Shown in pieces: positions 11,471 to 23,862 of a stretch of 64,000 nt of DNA. Under the pieces are notes generated by a model, which had not been told where the DNA came from, searched no databases, and was given only the letters and a program-made list of their open reading frames with translations. The DNA lies in NCBI GenBank assembly GCA_914767715.1, contig OU612065.1, positions 1,986,001 through 2,050,000 of the forward strand, in the 5' to 3' direction. Each line of letters starts with the position of its first letter. The stretch's first letter is position 1. The DNA is from Membranipora membranacea. Its lineage: Eukaryota > Bryozoa > Gymnolaemata > Cheilostomatida > Membraniporidae. The translations under genes and the position numbers were made by a program.

Positions 11471-12657
11471 TCAGCAACAATTTTGATAATTGAACAGCTT
11501 TTGAGGGTTATACACGCGGGGGACAAGAAGTGGGCTCCCAGTGGGTAGTGCATTCCAGTCCTTGGCAGTACGGATGAAAAACGGTATCTGGTAGTGGAGG
11601 GTGTTTGGCGTAGGCATAAAGTACTGCTCCGCATGTCTCCTAGCTGATGAAACGCTGGCTGTTTGGATGTAGTTGTTGATGACGCTTTTGCTGGAGCGAT
11701 GGTATTGACTGAAGATTTTGATACGTCTATCACTTCGTCTGTGTGAGAGGGGCTGAAGCGAGAGTTTCATGATCAATTCAGTCATGCTGGTTTTCCTGTG
11801 GGTGCGCCGTATACCGCAGATGAACTGGGCTGCTCTTATCTGCACAGCTTCGAGTCGGTTGGTAGCAGAGTCCGCTGCCGAATCCCAGACTGCAGAGGCA
11901 TATTCTAGGACTGGCCGGACCAGCTGCTTGTACGCTGTGTTCTTGATCGACTCGCAGTCTGTGAGTACATTTCTACGGATGAATCCGAGAGTGGAGTTTG
12001 CCTTAGCCACCACATTGTCAATGTGGCGATTCCAGCTGGTCTTAGGGTTAAGGGCAACTCCTAGATATTTTATATGCTGTACTTTCGGGATTTCAGTGCC
12101 GTGCAGGTATAGTTTCTTGATAGTTGGCGTTTTCTCGTGAACACAATGTGTTGGCACTTGGAAGGGTGGAACTCCATGTCCCATTGATTTTCCCAGCGTT
12201 CAAGTTTGGTGAGATCTTCCTGGAGAGTGTCGTGGTTTGATGCCCAATCGTAGGCTATCGTATCGTCGGCAAAAAGGCGTACTGACGATTTAAGGTTGTC
12301 CGGGAGGTCATTGATGTAGAATAACAACATTGCTGGTCTGATGACAGACTCATGTGGTACGCCTGATGTTACTGCAGCTTCTGAGGAGCTTTCAATTTCA
12401 CCACCGATCACAACATTTTGGCTACGCCCTCTGAGGAAGTCGCCAATCCAAGACCCGAGTTGGTAGTTGACGCCGTATGATGCGAGTTTGTAAAGCAGCT
12501 TGGTGTGGTTGACTTTATCGAAAGCTTTACTTAAGTCTAAAACACACGCTTCTGTCTCCTCGCCTTTGTCGAGTTTGTTGGTGATATCGCCTATCAGCTC
12601 AATCAGTTGAACTTCACAGCCATGGTCTCTGCGAAACCCATGCTGAACTGGTAACAA
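11471..12657 (-). pseudogene. 5'-truncated, frameshifted non-LTR retrotransposon reverse transcriptase
   Basis: Read on the minus strand, the first part (12657 to about 12130) holds QHGFRRDHGCEVQL, LDLSKAFDKVNH, TSGVP, and the catalytic FADDT box. The second part (about 12150-11471) continues in another frame with HIKYLGVALN, a thumb region, LVRPVLEYASAVWD and a tail ending FNYQNCC. The finger domain, endonuclease and ORF1 are missing, so the copy is 5'-truncated at 12657. One frameshift near 12130-12180 splits it. FADDT keeps both metal-binding aspartates. The long open stretches suggest a fairly recent insertion. Confidence 0.9.
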
Positions 12658-13104
12658 TGTATACTATACTTTATATGAAAGTATGATGGAAGCAAGGAGG
12701 AGTAAAAGCCCTCATTATACTTCACTCTGGTAAAACACTAGCTAAGTTAGAAGTAGTAGGTAGTAAAGTAATAAATAAGTTTAGTTAGTAGAGAGTAGTC
12801 AAGCAAGGAGTACTACTCATTGAGTCAAGTTACTGTCTGTGCCAAATGAAGTTGTAGCAAGGAGTAACTAAACAGGGTTGTAGGTCCTTGGGTAGGCTGA
12901 AGTTCAAGCTCTATTCACAGAAATGATGCTCCTCTTCACAATCACACTTGGGGACTGTAGCTGTTTATAGGTCTTATCAATGAGTGTACTCCTGTTTATC
13001 ATGGGTAAAAAGAATATGACCATCAGAAACCAGTCCAATGGAAAAGAAACACATTTTTCGACATCGTAAATCTTTTTAAATTCTAAGGGGTCTAAATGAT
13101 ACGG
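12658..13104. other. spacer with repeated AAGGAGTA words
   Basis: No gene seen. The words GCAAGGAG and AAGGAGTA occur near 12693, 12803 and 12857 and belong to the dispersed word family described in the findings. Confidence 0.4.
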
Positions 13105-13316
13105 CTACGGCAGACGAGCTGCGCCATGTGGTAAAAATAATTCGGAATGGCGCAGCTCGGCTACATGCAATTTACATGTGGCGCAGCTCGGCTAGAGGCA
13201 ATTTATGTGCGGCGCAGCTCGGCTAGTTTCGAATTTTGAAGCCATGAGAACACAACTCATGAATTTGATAGTCTGTCATGACTCAGTCGGAAAAAGTTAG
13301 AGTCAACTTGGGTTTT
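13105..13316 (+). mobile_element. left half of a short inverted-repeat element
   Basis: It starts CTACGGCAGACGAG and carries three GGCGCAGCTCGGCTA motifs at about 31-bp spacing, then the same central sequence as the complete copy at 16728-17114. Homology stops near TTGGGTTTT, about the midpoint; no right half follows directly. Confidence 0.8.
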
Positions 13317-13688
13317 GGAGGTATGATTGTTAGCAACTAAGTCTGCGCCATCTTGATAGCTGAGTCTGATAATTGGGTCCTAGGCCTGACTTTGAGGTTA
13401 GAGCATCACTCACTGGCCTGAGCACTGAAAGGTGACCTTTTTAATGTTATCACTATCAGACATTCTCAACATAGAGCCACCTTAGAAAAGATATATACAG
13501 AGGAGAGGAGTCTGTCAGGTAAACTGTTCTGATTGTCACCAACCATTACCAATCTATCTTACCAAGGACCAGCAGGGACTAGCTAGGAGCACTCCTTGAT
13601 CTTTCACTACAGACAGTTCCTGGACCAATCTGTAGAATCTATGTATGTATGTATTTAATTTTTGTCATTGAATCACTCATTGTTACAG

Positions 13689-14150
13689 TGAATGGGAGTC
13701 AAAGATTTGGTGGAATGTTGATGATGATGCAGCACCCTCACTGGCAGACTACTATCTTATCTATCTATGACCCAATGGTCCTACTCCAAAACCTGTCTGG
13801 GTATGTAGCAATGTTTGACTTTCATATTACATTCAATTCTTTCATTCAATGACTTCTTAGTTCTATCTCTAACCCAGGAATATGAACTTTTTTTCACAGT
13901 TGAGCATCTCATTTGGTTTCTGCATTAATTGATCCTATTATAATTTTCCCTTTTCAGAACGGTTGAAGACAAGGTGATGACAACAACATTAAAACTAGCC
14001 TATGGCCCAGTGGTCTATCATAATATTGTTGGAAATAAAGTCATCTGGATGATCAATATGCCGACACGCAACTTGCCGATCAACTATGAGATACGAGTAT
14101 GCAACGTAGTGCCACAAAGAAGCCCAGATGACCTCTTTACAGAAGTCTAA
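13689..14150 (+). CDS. unrecognised two-exon reading frame (3' part of a gene)
   Basis: Exons 13689-13800 and 13958-14150 join in phase 2 through canonical sites (ACAG/ acceptor, GG/GTATGT donor, TTTTCAG/ acceptor) and end at a TAA. The joined frame gives about 100 aa including MLMMMQHPHWQTTILSIYDP, VVYHNIVGNKVIWMINMPT and NYEIRVCNVV. The alternating hydrophobic pattern suggests beta strands. No Met start is convincing; the first exon begins in phase 1, so an upstream exon is expected but not found. I do not recognise the family. It lies between the two half copies of the short inverted-repeat element. Confidence 0.35.
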
Positions 14151-16542
14151 CTCCTCGGTCTTAGTATCTATTGATTTTTTTTATTGCTTGTGGGTCAGGT
14201 TTTCAGTTTAGGAACTCAAGCAGTCGATAGCGAGCATTGTGTAAATGCCCAAAGTGCCACTGATAAGCTGATTCAAATCAATCGTGAGTTCTAATAGACA
14301 ACAAATACATCAGTGAACTGACTTGACAACTGTAATCTGTAAGTGGGTACCAAATTATTATCAAAGTTTTCTCTCTGGTCGGATTTTTATTTTTTCTTCT
14401 TACATACCATGTTTGTTTGTTGTTGAGGAGCTGACATAACTGGTCCCTTTATTTATTTTTTCGTTATTTGTTTTGTGTAACGTAATTTAAGCACAATAAT
14501 AATTATACTATGCCTAAGAAAGTTCACTTGACGCATTTTTGTGACAGCTGTATTACCATCTATATTCATACAGGGATGATACGACTTGGCTGTTTAGTCT
14601 ACAGAATAACGCATAGATAGATGAGAATTTTGTCAACAGTGACTGAAAGTTCTTTGAATAAAAAACAGCTTAGGTGCCCTACTTAGGTCTCGTTCCCAAA
14701 TCACTCTCTCATAGATAGAACTATACCTATGCATTCTGAGTAAACGATTTGTGCACGAATTGTCTAATTGAGCTAAATGACCAGACTACCTTGGGAGGAG
14801 GATTGATTTTAGTTGAGAGGACAACTCATATGTCTGATACAATCATACCAGGGAGTTAGGGACAAATGTTATATTTTGTCTCCAACTCCTTGATCATACA
14901 TACTCCCTGATATCTTTTGTTCACCCAAGGACTTACTATCACTCTCCAATGTTGGAGTAAGGATATGCGTTTGGTTTGACCCAAAAAAGTTGGAACAATG
15001 TGACTACGAGCCAGAATACCCGTGGCCGTTATACATATTATATTCAATGTACCTGAAAATAAAAATGATCAGCACAAAACACTGAATCATTTGATCTGGT
15101 TATTATTGATAGATTTAAGCAGAGTATAGCAGGGTGCGAGGACTGCCTTACGCAATGAACCTTCTTCTCAGTTCTCTGGGGCCTGCACCCAGTGACCAAG
15201 CACCCTGATGAAGTTTGTTCATCTAATTGATACCGCAAAAACTCCCTAGGTATCACTATCAACAGCATTGGATACTAACTGAAGTTGCATGCTTGACATT
15301 GATTTATCATCTACAACTTACAGTTAGATGTTGAAAGACTAGGCGATGAGCTGTGCTACGGCATTATTATTGTGTATAAAATCTCATGGATCTCTAGTTG
15401 TTCATTGGAAAATACCTTTACTTGGTGAAGTTTCAGCATCTTAAATCCGGCTAAGTGAACCAGCCACTGTCTTACCAAGGAGTTCCCTCTAACTCCTTGG
15501 TCTTACCAATGCAATCCTGATACATGTTGAGGTTTATACGGGATCAAAGATTAAGTCGGTCTAGTGATGATTGCATATGATTCCTATGGCTTATCTCTGG
15601 TTAATCGCTAAAATGCTACTTCATAATCATACAGGCTGTAAAATAAAACATGTAAGCAAACATACAAAAATGTTATTTGGACAGATTACTGACACATCAA
15701 TCACAGTCAAACTTTAAACAAAGTAACTTGATGAGCTCTAAAGCCCTCTCTACGCTTGCAGTATATGCCCTACATCTAGCAGACATGACTACACACCTTG
15801 CATTGTATACACTGTATACACGAGTTACTCCAAAGCCTGGGTTGGTCTCTGGCAATGTTTGACTGCCCCCCCCCCCTGGTTGGGTTTCAAACAACAAAAA
15901 ACCAAAAAGAGTAGTCAAATACTCACTGCCATTGACCCAGATGTTGGAGTAGGCCTGTGACCATTCCTCACTCAGTAGCAGCTTTTAGTACTAGTACTAG
16001 GTAGCCTGTGAGTGTGAGCAGGGAGAATGGTGTGAGTAGTCACTCTTGATTGATTGATACATATTTCATCAACATCATTACCAACTATCAAAACATTGGG
16101 CAGCTCATTGCTTTGTTTGTGCACCCACACAATAAAGCCCAAACCAACCAAAATAAGAAAATGCAATGATGTGAGTGGTAGAAGCAAGGAGCAACCAGGG
16201 AAGCTGATACTCCTTGGTAGAAGAGAGAAGTAGGTTAATTAAGGTAGTAGTAGTACAAGTAAATGATCATCACATCCAATCCAATCATTCCTTCACATGA
16301 TGATAATGATACTTAATCACTACCTTAATACTATAGCTTTCATACCTTATTGTGGAGACTACTATACTATACTTACAGCCATATCATAGGTAGGGAAAGT
16401 CAAGCAACTTCTCAAACACTGACTGTGACTGCCACTCCTAGTTCAACTTATGTAAAATAGTCCTCTTGCTTTTTCAGCTAGATGTTGAACAATAGAGCTG
16501 TGATAAATTCCCGCTCCTTTATCAGTTCCGACAGATGAGCAA
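14151..16542. other. spacer rich in small palindromes
   Basis: About 2.4 kb with no gene I can support. It contains hairpin words at 14849-14892, 15474-15501 and 16185-16216 (see findings) and a run of 13 C residues near 15866. Confidence 0.45.
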
Positions 16543-16718
16543 GTTTTTACAAGTCTATCAATATTGGGAATCATGTGCTCTTGGTAACAATTTTTGAAAC
16601 TAGCCGAGCTGCGCCACACATAAATCGCCTCTAGCCGAGCTGCGCCACATGTAAATTGCCTCTAGCCGAGCTGCGCCATCTGAAATTATTTTCTCCCCTG
16701 GCGCAGCTCGTCTGCCGT
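16543..16718 (+). mobile_element. right half of a short inverted-repeat element
   Basis: It carries the central sequence from TTTTTACAAGTC onward, three TAGCCGAGCTGCGCC motifs and the right terminus CTCGTCTGCCGT. It lies 9 bases before the complete copy, in the same orientation. Confidence 0.8.
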
Positions 16719-16727
16719 GAAACGGCC

Positions 16728-17114
16728 CTACGGCAGACGAGCTGCGCCATGTGGTAAAAATAATTCGGAATGGCGCAGCTCGGCTACACGCAATTTACAT
16801 GCGGCGCAGCTCGGCTAGAGGCGATTTATGTGTGGCGCAGCTCGGCTAGTTTCAAATTTTGAAGCCATGAGAACACAACTCATGAAGTTGATAGTCTGTC
16901 ACTACTCAGTCGGGAAAAAAGTCAGAGTCAACTTGGGTTTTTACAAGTCTATCAGTATTGGGAATCATGTGCTCTTGGTAACAAATTTTGAAACTAGCCG
17001 AGCTGCGCCACACATAAATTGCCTCTAGCCGAGCTGCGCCACATGTAAATTGCCTCTAGCCGAGCTGCGCCATCTGAAATTATTTTCTCCCCTGGCGCAG
17101 CTCGTCTGCCGTAG
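16728..17114. mobile_element. complete 387-bp short inverted-repeat element (MITE-like)
   Basis: The terminal 22 bases are perfect inverted repeats, beginning CTACGGCAGACG. Inside each terminus come three direct copies of GGCGCAGCTCGGCTA spaced 31 bp apart, with opposite orientation in the two arms; the middle of about 110 bp is unique. There is no coding capacity. A 2-3 bp GCC-like target duplication is possible but not clear. It is presumably moved by a transposase elsewhere; I cannot assign the superfamily. Confidence 0.85.
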
Positions 17115-18021
17115 GCCCATCTTGTCAGAAAGGGCTGAGAGTAGAAATGTACTAAGATCTAATATGCACGGATTGGTCCATTACTATACTCCTTTGAGCA
17201 ACATAGTGTTTATGATCAGATATAAAATTACAGGTCCTGATGTCTATGATGCAATCTCAATCCAACTAAGTTAGGAGTTATTTACTCTTTTGACAAGAGT
17301 TGACAATCGCTACATTATACCCTCAATAATGTTTGTTTGTTTTATTGGTAACTTTTCATCCAAAAATGCTTACAAGGTTCGTACATCAGTGGTCCAGTAT
17401 ATTTCATCATTTTTGTATTTGCCAATATTCAATATATAACATGTAAATACAGAGATAGCAACTCCCATGACCATTTTCATGAATACATGTGGAATCTTGC
17501 CTGTCATTATAGTTTAAATACAGGTTACTAGAGGTTTAACAACAGAATGGGCATTCTTTGCCTGGTCATTTTATGACTCATGTGCAATGAAGTTTTATTC
17601 CAATTTGTTAATATTTAATGTATACCCCCTTCTCATAGACAAAACATTTTCAGACCACCAAAATTTCGAGCAAATGCAATGTGTATTGGCTGCTGGCTAT
17701 GCTAGGTGTACCGTGCATGGTCAGAATGTTTCAATCCAAACACTGACCCATATACTTTGATTATTTTATTCAAAAAGACGCTCACAAACCACATAGTTGT
17801 TTCTTTTGACTTTAAGAGAACATCACTAAGAACCCTAATCATTAGTTTATTTGTTGTCAAACATTCTTATAGCAAAATGATTATATCTGATAGATAACGG
17901 TCTTAGTATTCGATCAAAAATTCACAATTTCTATAGAAAGAGGATAATAAATCAAGAAATCAAAGTAATACTCATATTTTTCTATCATGAAAAGCGGTAG
18001 GCTCAAAAATCAATAGTTGTT
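17115..18021. other. spacer and FAR 3' UTR
   Basis: No gene seen. AATAAA on the minus strand at 17846-17851 lies about 170 bases past the FAR stop and may be its polyadenylation signal. Confidence 0.45.
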
Positions 18022-21000
18022 TTATGATTTGGCGATCTTGGGGATCTTTGTGTAAATGTAAAGAGCAGCAGCCAAAATTACATTCCATACCTTCTTAGCC
18101 CACACAAGACGTGTACTGGCCAATCTTATAAATACAAGAAAGATTACAAAATTCCAGAATCGGTCGGCCCACCTAATCCTGCAATAGAAAATCAAATCAG
18201 TTTCACCTATGGATCTACCGGCATATCATCAATCACAATTTGTGAAAGTTGGGCTACCTGACTCAAGGAGTTAACTCCTTGCCTGACTTATCAACAACTT
18301 AGTGCTGCTCAAAGTACCATCAGCCGTATTAAAGTTATACTGGCTCAAACATTTTGTGATATGACAAGACAATATGAAACTGAACACAACATGTACCGAA
18401 AATATTTCGAACCTGTTAAGTGCTGCTCTGGCAGCTGGAAGACCAGACAACTTCTCCTTTAATACATACTGTTTTACACCCAGACAAAGGCCCTCTATGT
18501 AACTAGGCCAATGAGTACATGATGTATCAATGGAAAATACCTGTAACATATCAGACGGATGATTATATGATTATCTTTCTGAAACAATAGCCACATATAA
18601 ATATTAAACTATAAACAAGCTAACACAAATCCAGAGCCGGTCTGCGGGTAAGGATTACCTTCTTATCAGCTGAAGTGAGTTCTGACATGAGTTCCTTCAC
18701 ATTGCTATTCTCAATCTTCCAGTCTCTTGTGGTGAAATACTGATTCGACCTCAGAAGAGTTAAAAACTGCTTCATATTCGTCACATAGCTGTCATGAGAA
18801 AATTAATTTCCTGTCATTAGCAAATCAGGCTGAAAACTGGCAAAGGCCACTGTTACCAGGCGACATATTGTTGGTTCAGTCAGCAATCACATAGATTAAA
18901 TCGAATCAAGATTCAATTCTCTGAACATCAAAGCTTAATTAATTAAAATTAACTTAAAAGGATGAATACAGAGACTGATCGTCAGTCCCGAATTCTCTGT
19001 GATTTACTACATAATAGTTGGAGCAACTTCGAATACGACAGTCAGCCTTATAAATACTCACTGTGTAGATCGTCCTAGCAGCAGGTTGATCAGATCAGCA
19101 GCATATGCAGGGAAAACATGGAATAAACCATTCTTGACCGAATACAAAGTGCTACAAACATTAAGAGATTAAGATAGGTATATCCGAATAATAAGTCTTA
19201 TGATTCCTGGGGCTGCAAATGGTTTAGGATAACCCAGGTACTGGTGTAGCCAAATATTGTCAAGAAGAGATGTAGGATCACCAAATACAGATAACTCTGA
19301 GGGCAAGTGATCATAAAATGGAAGGGAGATGTTATTTTAAATTAGCAGCAACGATAATGAGCAACAAGACATTATGACCTTAATAAAAATCAGAATATAA
19401 CCGTTGAAACAACAGCCAATAATAACCAGCAACCTCTACATGTTACATTAGTTAGAACTTCATTATTCCTTCCCATCTTTATTGGTCCATTCTTGAGCTT
19501 AATTTCAAAACCTACGTCCTACAATATATTGCCTTGGTTAAAGGCCTAGGCATGTTTAAATTCTCATAGGACATGTGTATTTGGGAAAGGGCGTTTATAT
19601 AGGAGCATACCATAAATCAGGATTGCTCAGTTGTTTATGCATCCAGATTTTGCTGCGGTTATGTGAAACTTCTGTGAAAAAAGTTATCGTCAATAAATTT
19701 CAAGAGATGAACCCATAAATACTCTCTGGATATACCACACTCATGATACATATAAGCTCACTTGTTTTGAGTCATGGAAGCTTCAGGTATTCTTAGTACA
19801 CTGTCTAGTGGGTTTTTGCGGTAGCTTGAGCACACTATCTGTTCTACAACAGAAATAAAGCATTTATACGATGTAATATTGAATAAGAACACTTGCATTT
19901 AAAGTAATACATTGTATTATTTTTCACTAAAAAGCCAGCACAAAGGATCAATTAGTTGTTTTTGTTATTCTTGCCTGGATATAAGACAACTTAGCTTTCC
20001 TCTGCCATATTCACCTTTTCAGGCATATAAACAAACTCTTGGTATGTACGTAAGGGGAAATTAGAGCATGGCGCTGAATATAGTGACGCTATGACTCACT
20101 CCCCGCGAGATAAGTCACTCACCTAGGGATTGCCATGTAAGTCTCCTGCTGGCGTTACTTGTAAGGTTAAACACCTGAGCAGATGTGTCCCTTGTCTTTT
20201 CAGATTTGTACCAGGCTACAGCTAATAACGTATTCACAACACTGTCAGCTGGAATTATCTCGGCAGTTGACTTCGGGTTTCCCTTCAATACTCGAAGGTT
20301 TCCCCTTCCAGACTACAAAAACAATACTCCCAAACTGTGAGTTGCTTCCTCTTGGTATACAGGACCACCACTCTTCACAATTTGAATGTTTATTTGCAAA
20401 TACACTGGAGGAGTTGAGTATTCGCAGGAGAAGTTCATTATATACAGGCGGAATATTGAAATTAATGGTTAGCTATCATCTAACTCAACCTCATCACTTT
20501 TTTTATAAACTTCAATCTTACAGAGTGGAATTTGGTGCTAGATAGCTCTAGCATCCCAAAATTAGCAATACTTAACTAGATTATATACTCTTGGAGTAGG
20601 TAAGGATATGGTGAAGATAATTATAATACTCACAGCTCTGACGATAGGCACTATTCCAGAATTATTATCAATCCAGTCCTGAAAAGAAGTTGATATATTA
20701 GTTGGTTCTGGCATGTACTCTATTCACAGTGACTCAAAACCCCTTCATCATCCTCATCGGGTAATGTTCATTTAGTGTCAACTAGCTCATGTACCATAGT
20801 ATGTATGTGTATTTGGGAGAAGTGAATGATGTAGATAGCATGTACATTTAATTTGATACGTCACTTAACATAGGGGGATTACATTGTAGAACATCATTAA
20901 AATACTTACAGGAAATGGTTCTCTCCATGTTGAGCCAATGATGGCAGGTCTGACAACTGATACGGGTAAGTCTGGAAATTCTTCTTGGATTAGATACTCA

Positions 21001-22394
21001 CTTAGCGATTTGGAGTAAGTGAATGCATTAGCATGACCCTTCATGATGAAATTTTCTATGTCTTTGAAAATTTCATCACTCACCCATCTAAAAATTATTT
21101 AAATAAGGAGAAATAAGGCAGGAACCAATCATTGCAATCCTTTTTCCAGAACACAGTGAATAGGTCGGAATTGGATGATATTATACACCATTATTTCCAA
21201 TTTTCAACACAACACATCTACCTGGCCTGTAGTAAACTTTCAAATCTTGTTAAAGAAAATAAAGCCTGTCTGAGCTTGTCTGGAAAAGGATTTTTTTAAA
21301 CCGTTAATAGACTTTATCTCAATCAACTAGTGGGAAATAACATAAATTCTGTACCCATCACAGCTCACAACAAGTTTGGATTTACAAGAAAGAGCCTTAC
21401 ATAGATCTAGTATCCAAAACAATGTAACATCGAAACTTTAAACTGAACATTAGTTTGGAAACAAAATTGCTTTGTCCATATGTCACTCATATTTATCATC
21501 TGACAATAGCCTACTTACTGACTGGCTCCTATGACTTTGTTAGGATTGAGAGCAGGCTGGTATATGATCTCTCCTATAGTCGGGTGGTTACAGTTAGAAT
21601 AAACCGTAGACAGGTGGACTATTGATGAGAGCTTCGTCATCTGTTTAGCGAGTGTGAGCAAGTTTCTTGTTCCATGAACATTTACTTCTAGAGCAACTCT
21701 GAAAAATTAAAATGAGGCTATGAAATTGGACTATCAGCGTATGGTTTTTCATCATGACTAGGGGGCCTAACCCATGGTTCGGTTTGCAATATGCCAGGCT
21801 GTCATACTTAGAGTATTATTTGACTTCATAGGCAAAACACATCGTTTTTGTAAAAAATAACAACTAGGTATAACCATTAAGTAACGGAGCCTTACTTGAG
21901 AGGGGAGTTACAGTTAGATATTTGAGCCAAGTGTATGATGACAGATATTTTCTCTAAGATTTGAGATTTGTCAGCGTGGCTCAAGCCTAAATCCATATCA
22001 ACTACATCTCCTTCGACTGGTATTATTTTCTCATGAAAGCTTGCATCGTGATCCTTCAGCTTACTGAACACCTGTAATGACACCCCAAAAGCGCATGATG
22101 AAGCCATCAATGACCACAACAATAATCTAAATGAAACAGATTATAACCATTGTGACCCATAAAGATAATCAATGAATGACTTTGTTCTGGTTTCTGTTAA
22201 CTTACTTTGCTATCCAGAATATGAGAGAGCCTGTCACGTACTGTAGGGAAGGTACCTTTCCTCATCAGAACATACACGGCCTGCACATCAGAGCATGATG
22301 TCAGTATCTTGGTGACTGTCAGTTTGCCTAAGAAACCAGTAAATCCTGTCACCAGCAAACAGCGCTCCGACATAAACTTTTGAACAAGCGACAT
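18022..22394 (-). CDS. FAR1: fatty acyl-CoA reductase (FAR1/2-like), altered active-site Tyr
   Basis: Eleven exons, minus strand: 22206-22394, 21896-22071, 21519-21698, 20910-21087, 20634-20678, 20123-20312, 19762-19843, 19062-19151, 18659-18788, 18413-18540, 18022-18178. All phases agree; 514 aa against 515 for human FAR1. Family role: NADPH-dependent reduction of long-chain acyl-CoA to fatty alcohol for ether lipids or waxes, on the peroxisomal membrane. Visible: Rossmann motif VTGFTGFLGK (15-24), VYVLMRK, a VHLSTVYSNCN strand, VVRPAIIGSTWREPFP then DWIDN, the second half with RKNPLDSVLR and LGVKQYVLKEKLSGLPAAR, and a hydrophobic C-terminal anchor (FWNFVIFLVFI). Odd: the catalytic YxxxK motif reads F204-T-Y-S-K208, so the usual Tyr is Phe. 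An exon-like segment at 19615-19672 breaks the phase and is skipped. FAR1 and FAR2 cannot be separated here. Confidence 0.94.
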
Positions 22395-23829
22395 TGTCGC
22401 TGTAGGCTGTCAAAACAAATGCAGTAATCATGAGCAGCGGGTCAAAATATAACACTAACACACTATGAAACTTCCTATCTCTGTCTCAAATGATGAAAGC
22501 AGTCGGCATGATTATAAAATATGATTAGACTTCCCAACGAACAGTTTTTTAATGTAACATGCTACACCTATTGTTAGTCCATGCAAAATTAATTTGGCCT
22601 CTTGGGCTTGGGGAGGGGAGCCAAGGACTGAAATGTTGCAGTGAGACTGAATGTAAAGACACAGATCCCATGAGACATACATTGTCTTTATTTTACTAAT
22701 TTCCAGTATCGACCACCAAAAATGGGCCCTTTGAGATAATGAGGCCGAGCAATAATATGTATTTAATATTACATAAATAATGAATTGATATCTCAGCATT
22801 GAATACAAAGCCAATTGCTTTGGCAGGGAGGTTCAACAAGTTATTGTTGGCCATTTTCTACTCCAGTGCTTGGATGGTTACAGTCACTCAAGGATAACAA
22901 CTCAAGCAATGAACTCCTACACTACTACGACTGGTAACAAGCATATTGTAAGTTAAGTTACGTAAGTAACTACCACAGAGCAGGGAGGGAAATTCTCCCT
23001 GCACAGAGTGAGTTAGTGTTAGCACTCCTTACTAAATGAGCCCTCTTTTCAGATGGAGGCCTAAATCATAGGAATCTGGTGATTTCAATTAGCTATTGAG
23101 CCACCTTTCAACCAAGTTATGATTCAAGTCCATTGCTAGATCACAGTATTTTATCTATTTTCTTCTCTGGCTGACTTTGACCTTTGCTGCATCTCTATTT
23201 TAGCAGGTAAATCATTTATCCTCAATTTCTGCATTCTGCGCATGCTCAGCTCTTGGCATGAGCAACACCTACATCTACATGCCCAGTCAGATCACGAGAG
23301 TCAGTATGATTTCACATTAATATGCTAGCTACGGTATTCCCTACCAATTATAGTTTTCTCAATAGCGAATCCCTTCGCAGCAGACAGTGATATCTAAGGA
23401 GAAAGGATAACTCTATCCGATTGCACCCCATGTCCATTGGAAAAGCAATGAACTCCCTTCATTTGGAAAAGGATAGCCCATTTGAATGTTAACATGGAAA
23501 AATTTAATCCAACTTCTTCCAGCTATCCTAACACAGTTTGAACGCTAGCGTTAGATAACCTAAACCATAAAATAGAAACAAACTTCAATGCTTTACCCTC
23601 TACATTGAGAAGCACTCTTACTCTTACTATAAAAAGGCAACTGCAACACTTTTTCAGTCAATCGGCATAGTCTTATTTTTGTTGTATCTCAGTAAGTTTT
23701 CTTTTTCTATTTTGCCATTTATGTTCTTGTCACATCATAAAACATTAGAAATGATGAGTCCTTAATGATAACAGTTAATGTCACCGCTCCGTATCAAGTC
23801 TGTATATGATTTAACCATAGACTTAATAT

Positions 23830-23862
23830 ACTATATACTATATATATATATATATATATATC
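23830..23862. repeat. (TA)n microsatellite
   Basis: A run of TA units interrupted near its left end by CTATAC words. Confidence 0.85.

Noticed and set aside
11769-12140. 123-aa plus-strand frame
   Set aside because: Antisense to the LINE reverse transcriptase on the minus strand.
13105-17114. CRISPR-like array (regular GGCGCAGCTCGGCTA repeats with spacers)
   Set aside because: Only three units per arm, spacers nearly identical, repeats inverted between arms, in an animal genome; this is a transposon end structure.
16828-17274. Plus-strand small frames across the GCGCAGCTCGGCTA repeats
   Set aside because: They are produced by the inverted-repeat element and have no protein signal.
20183-20545. 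120-aa plus-strand frame
   Set aside because: It lies antisense to FAR exon 6, which matches the family exactly; shadow frame.
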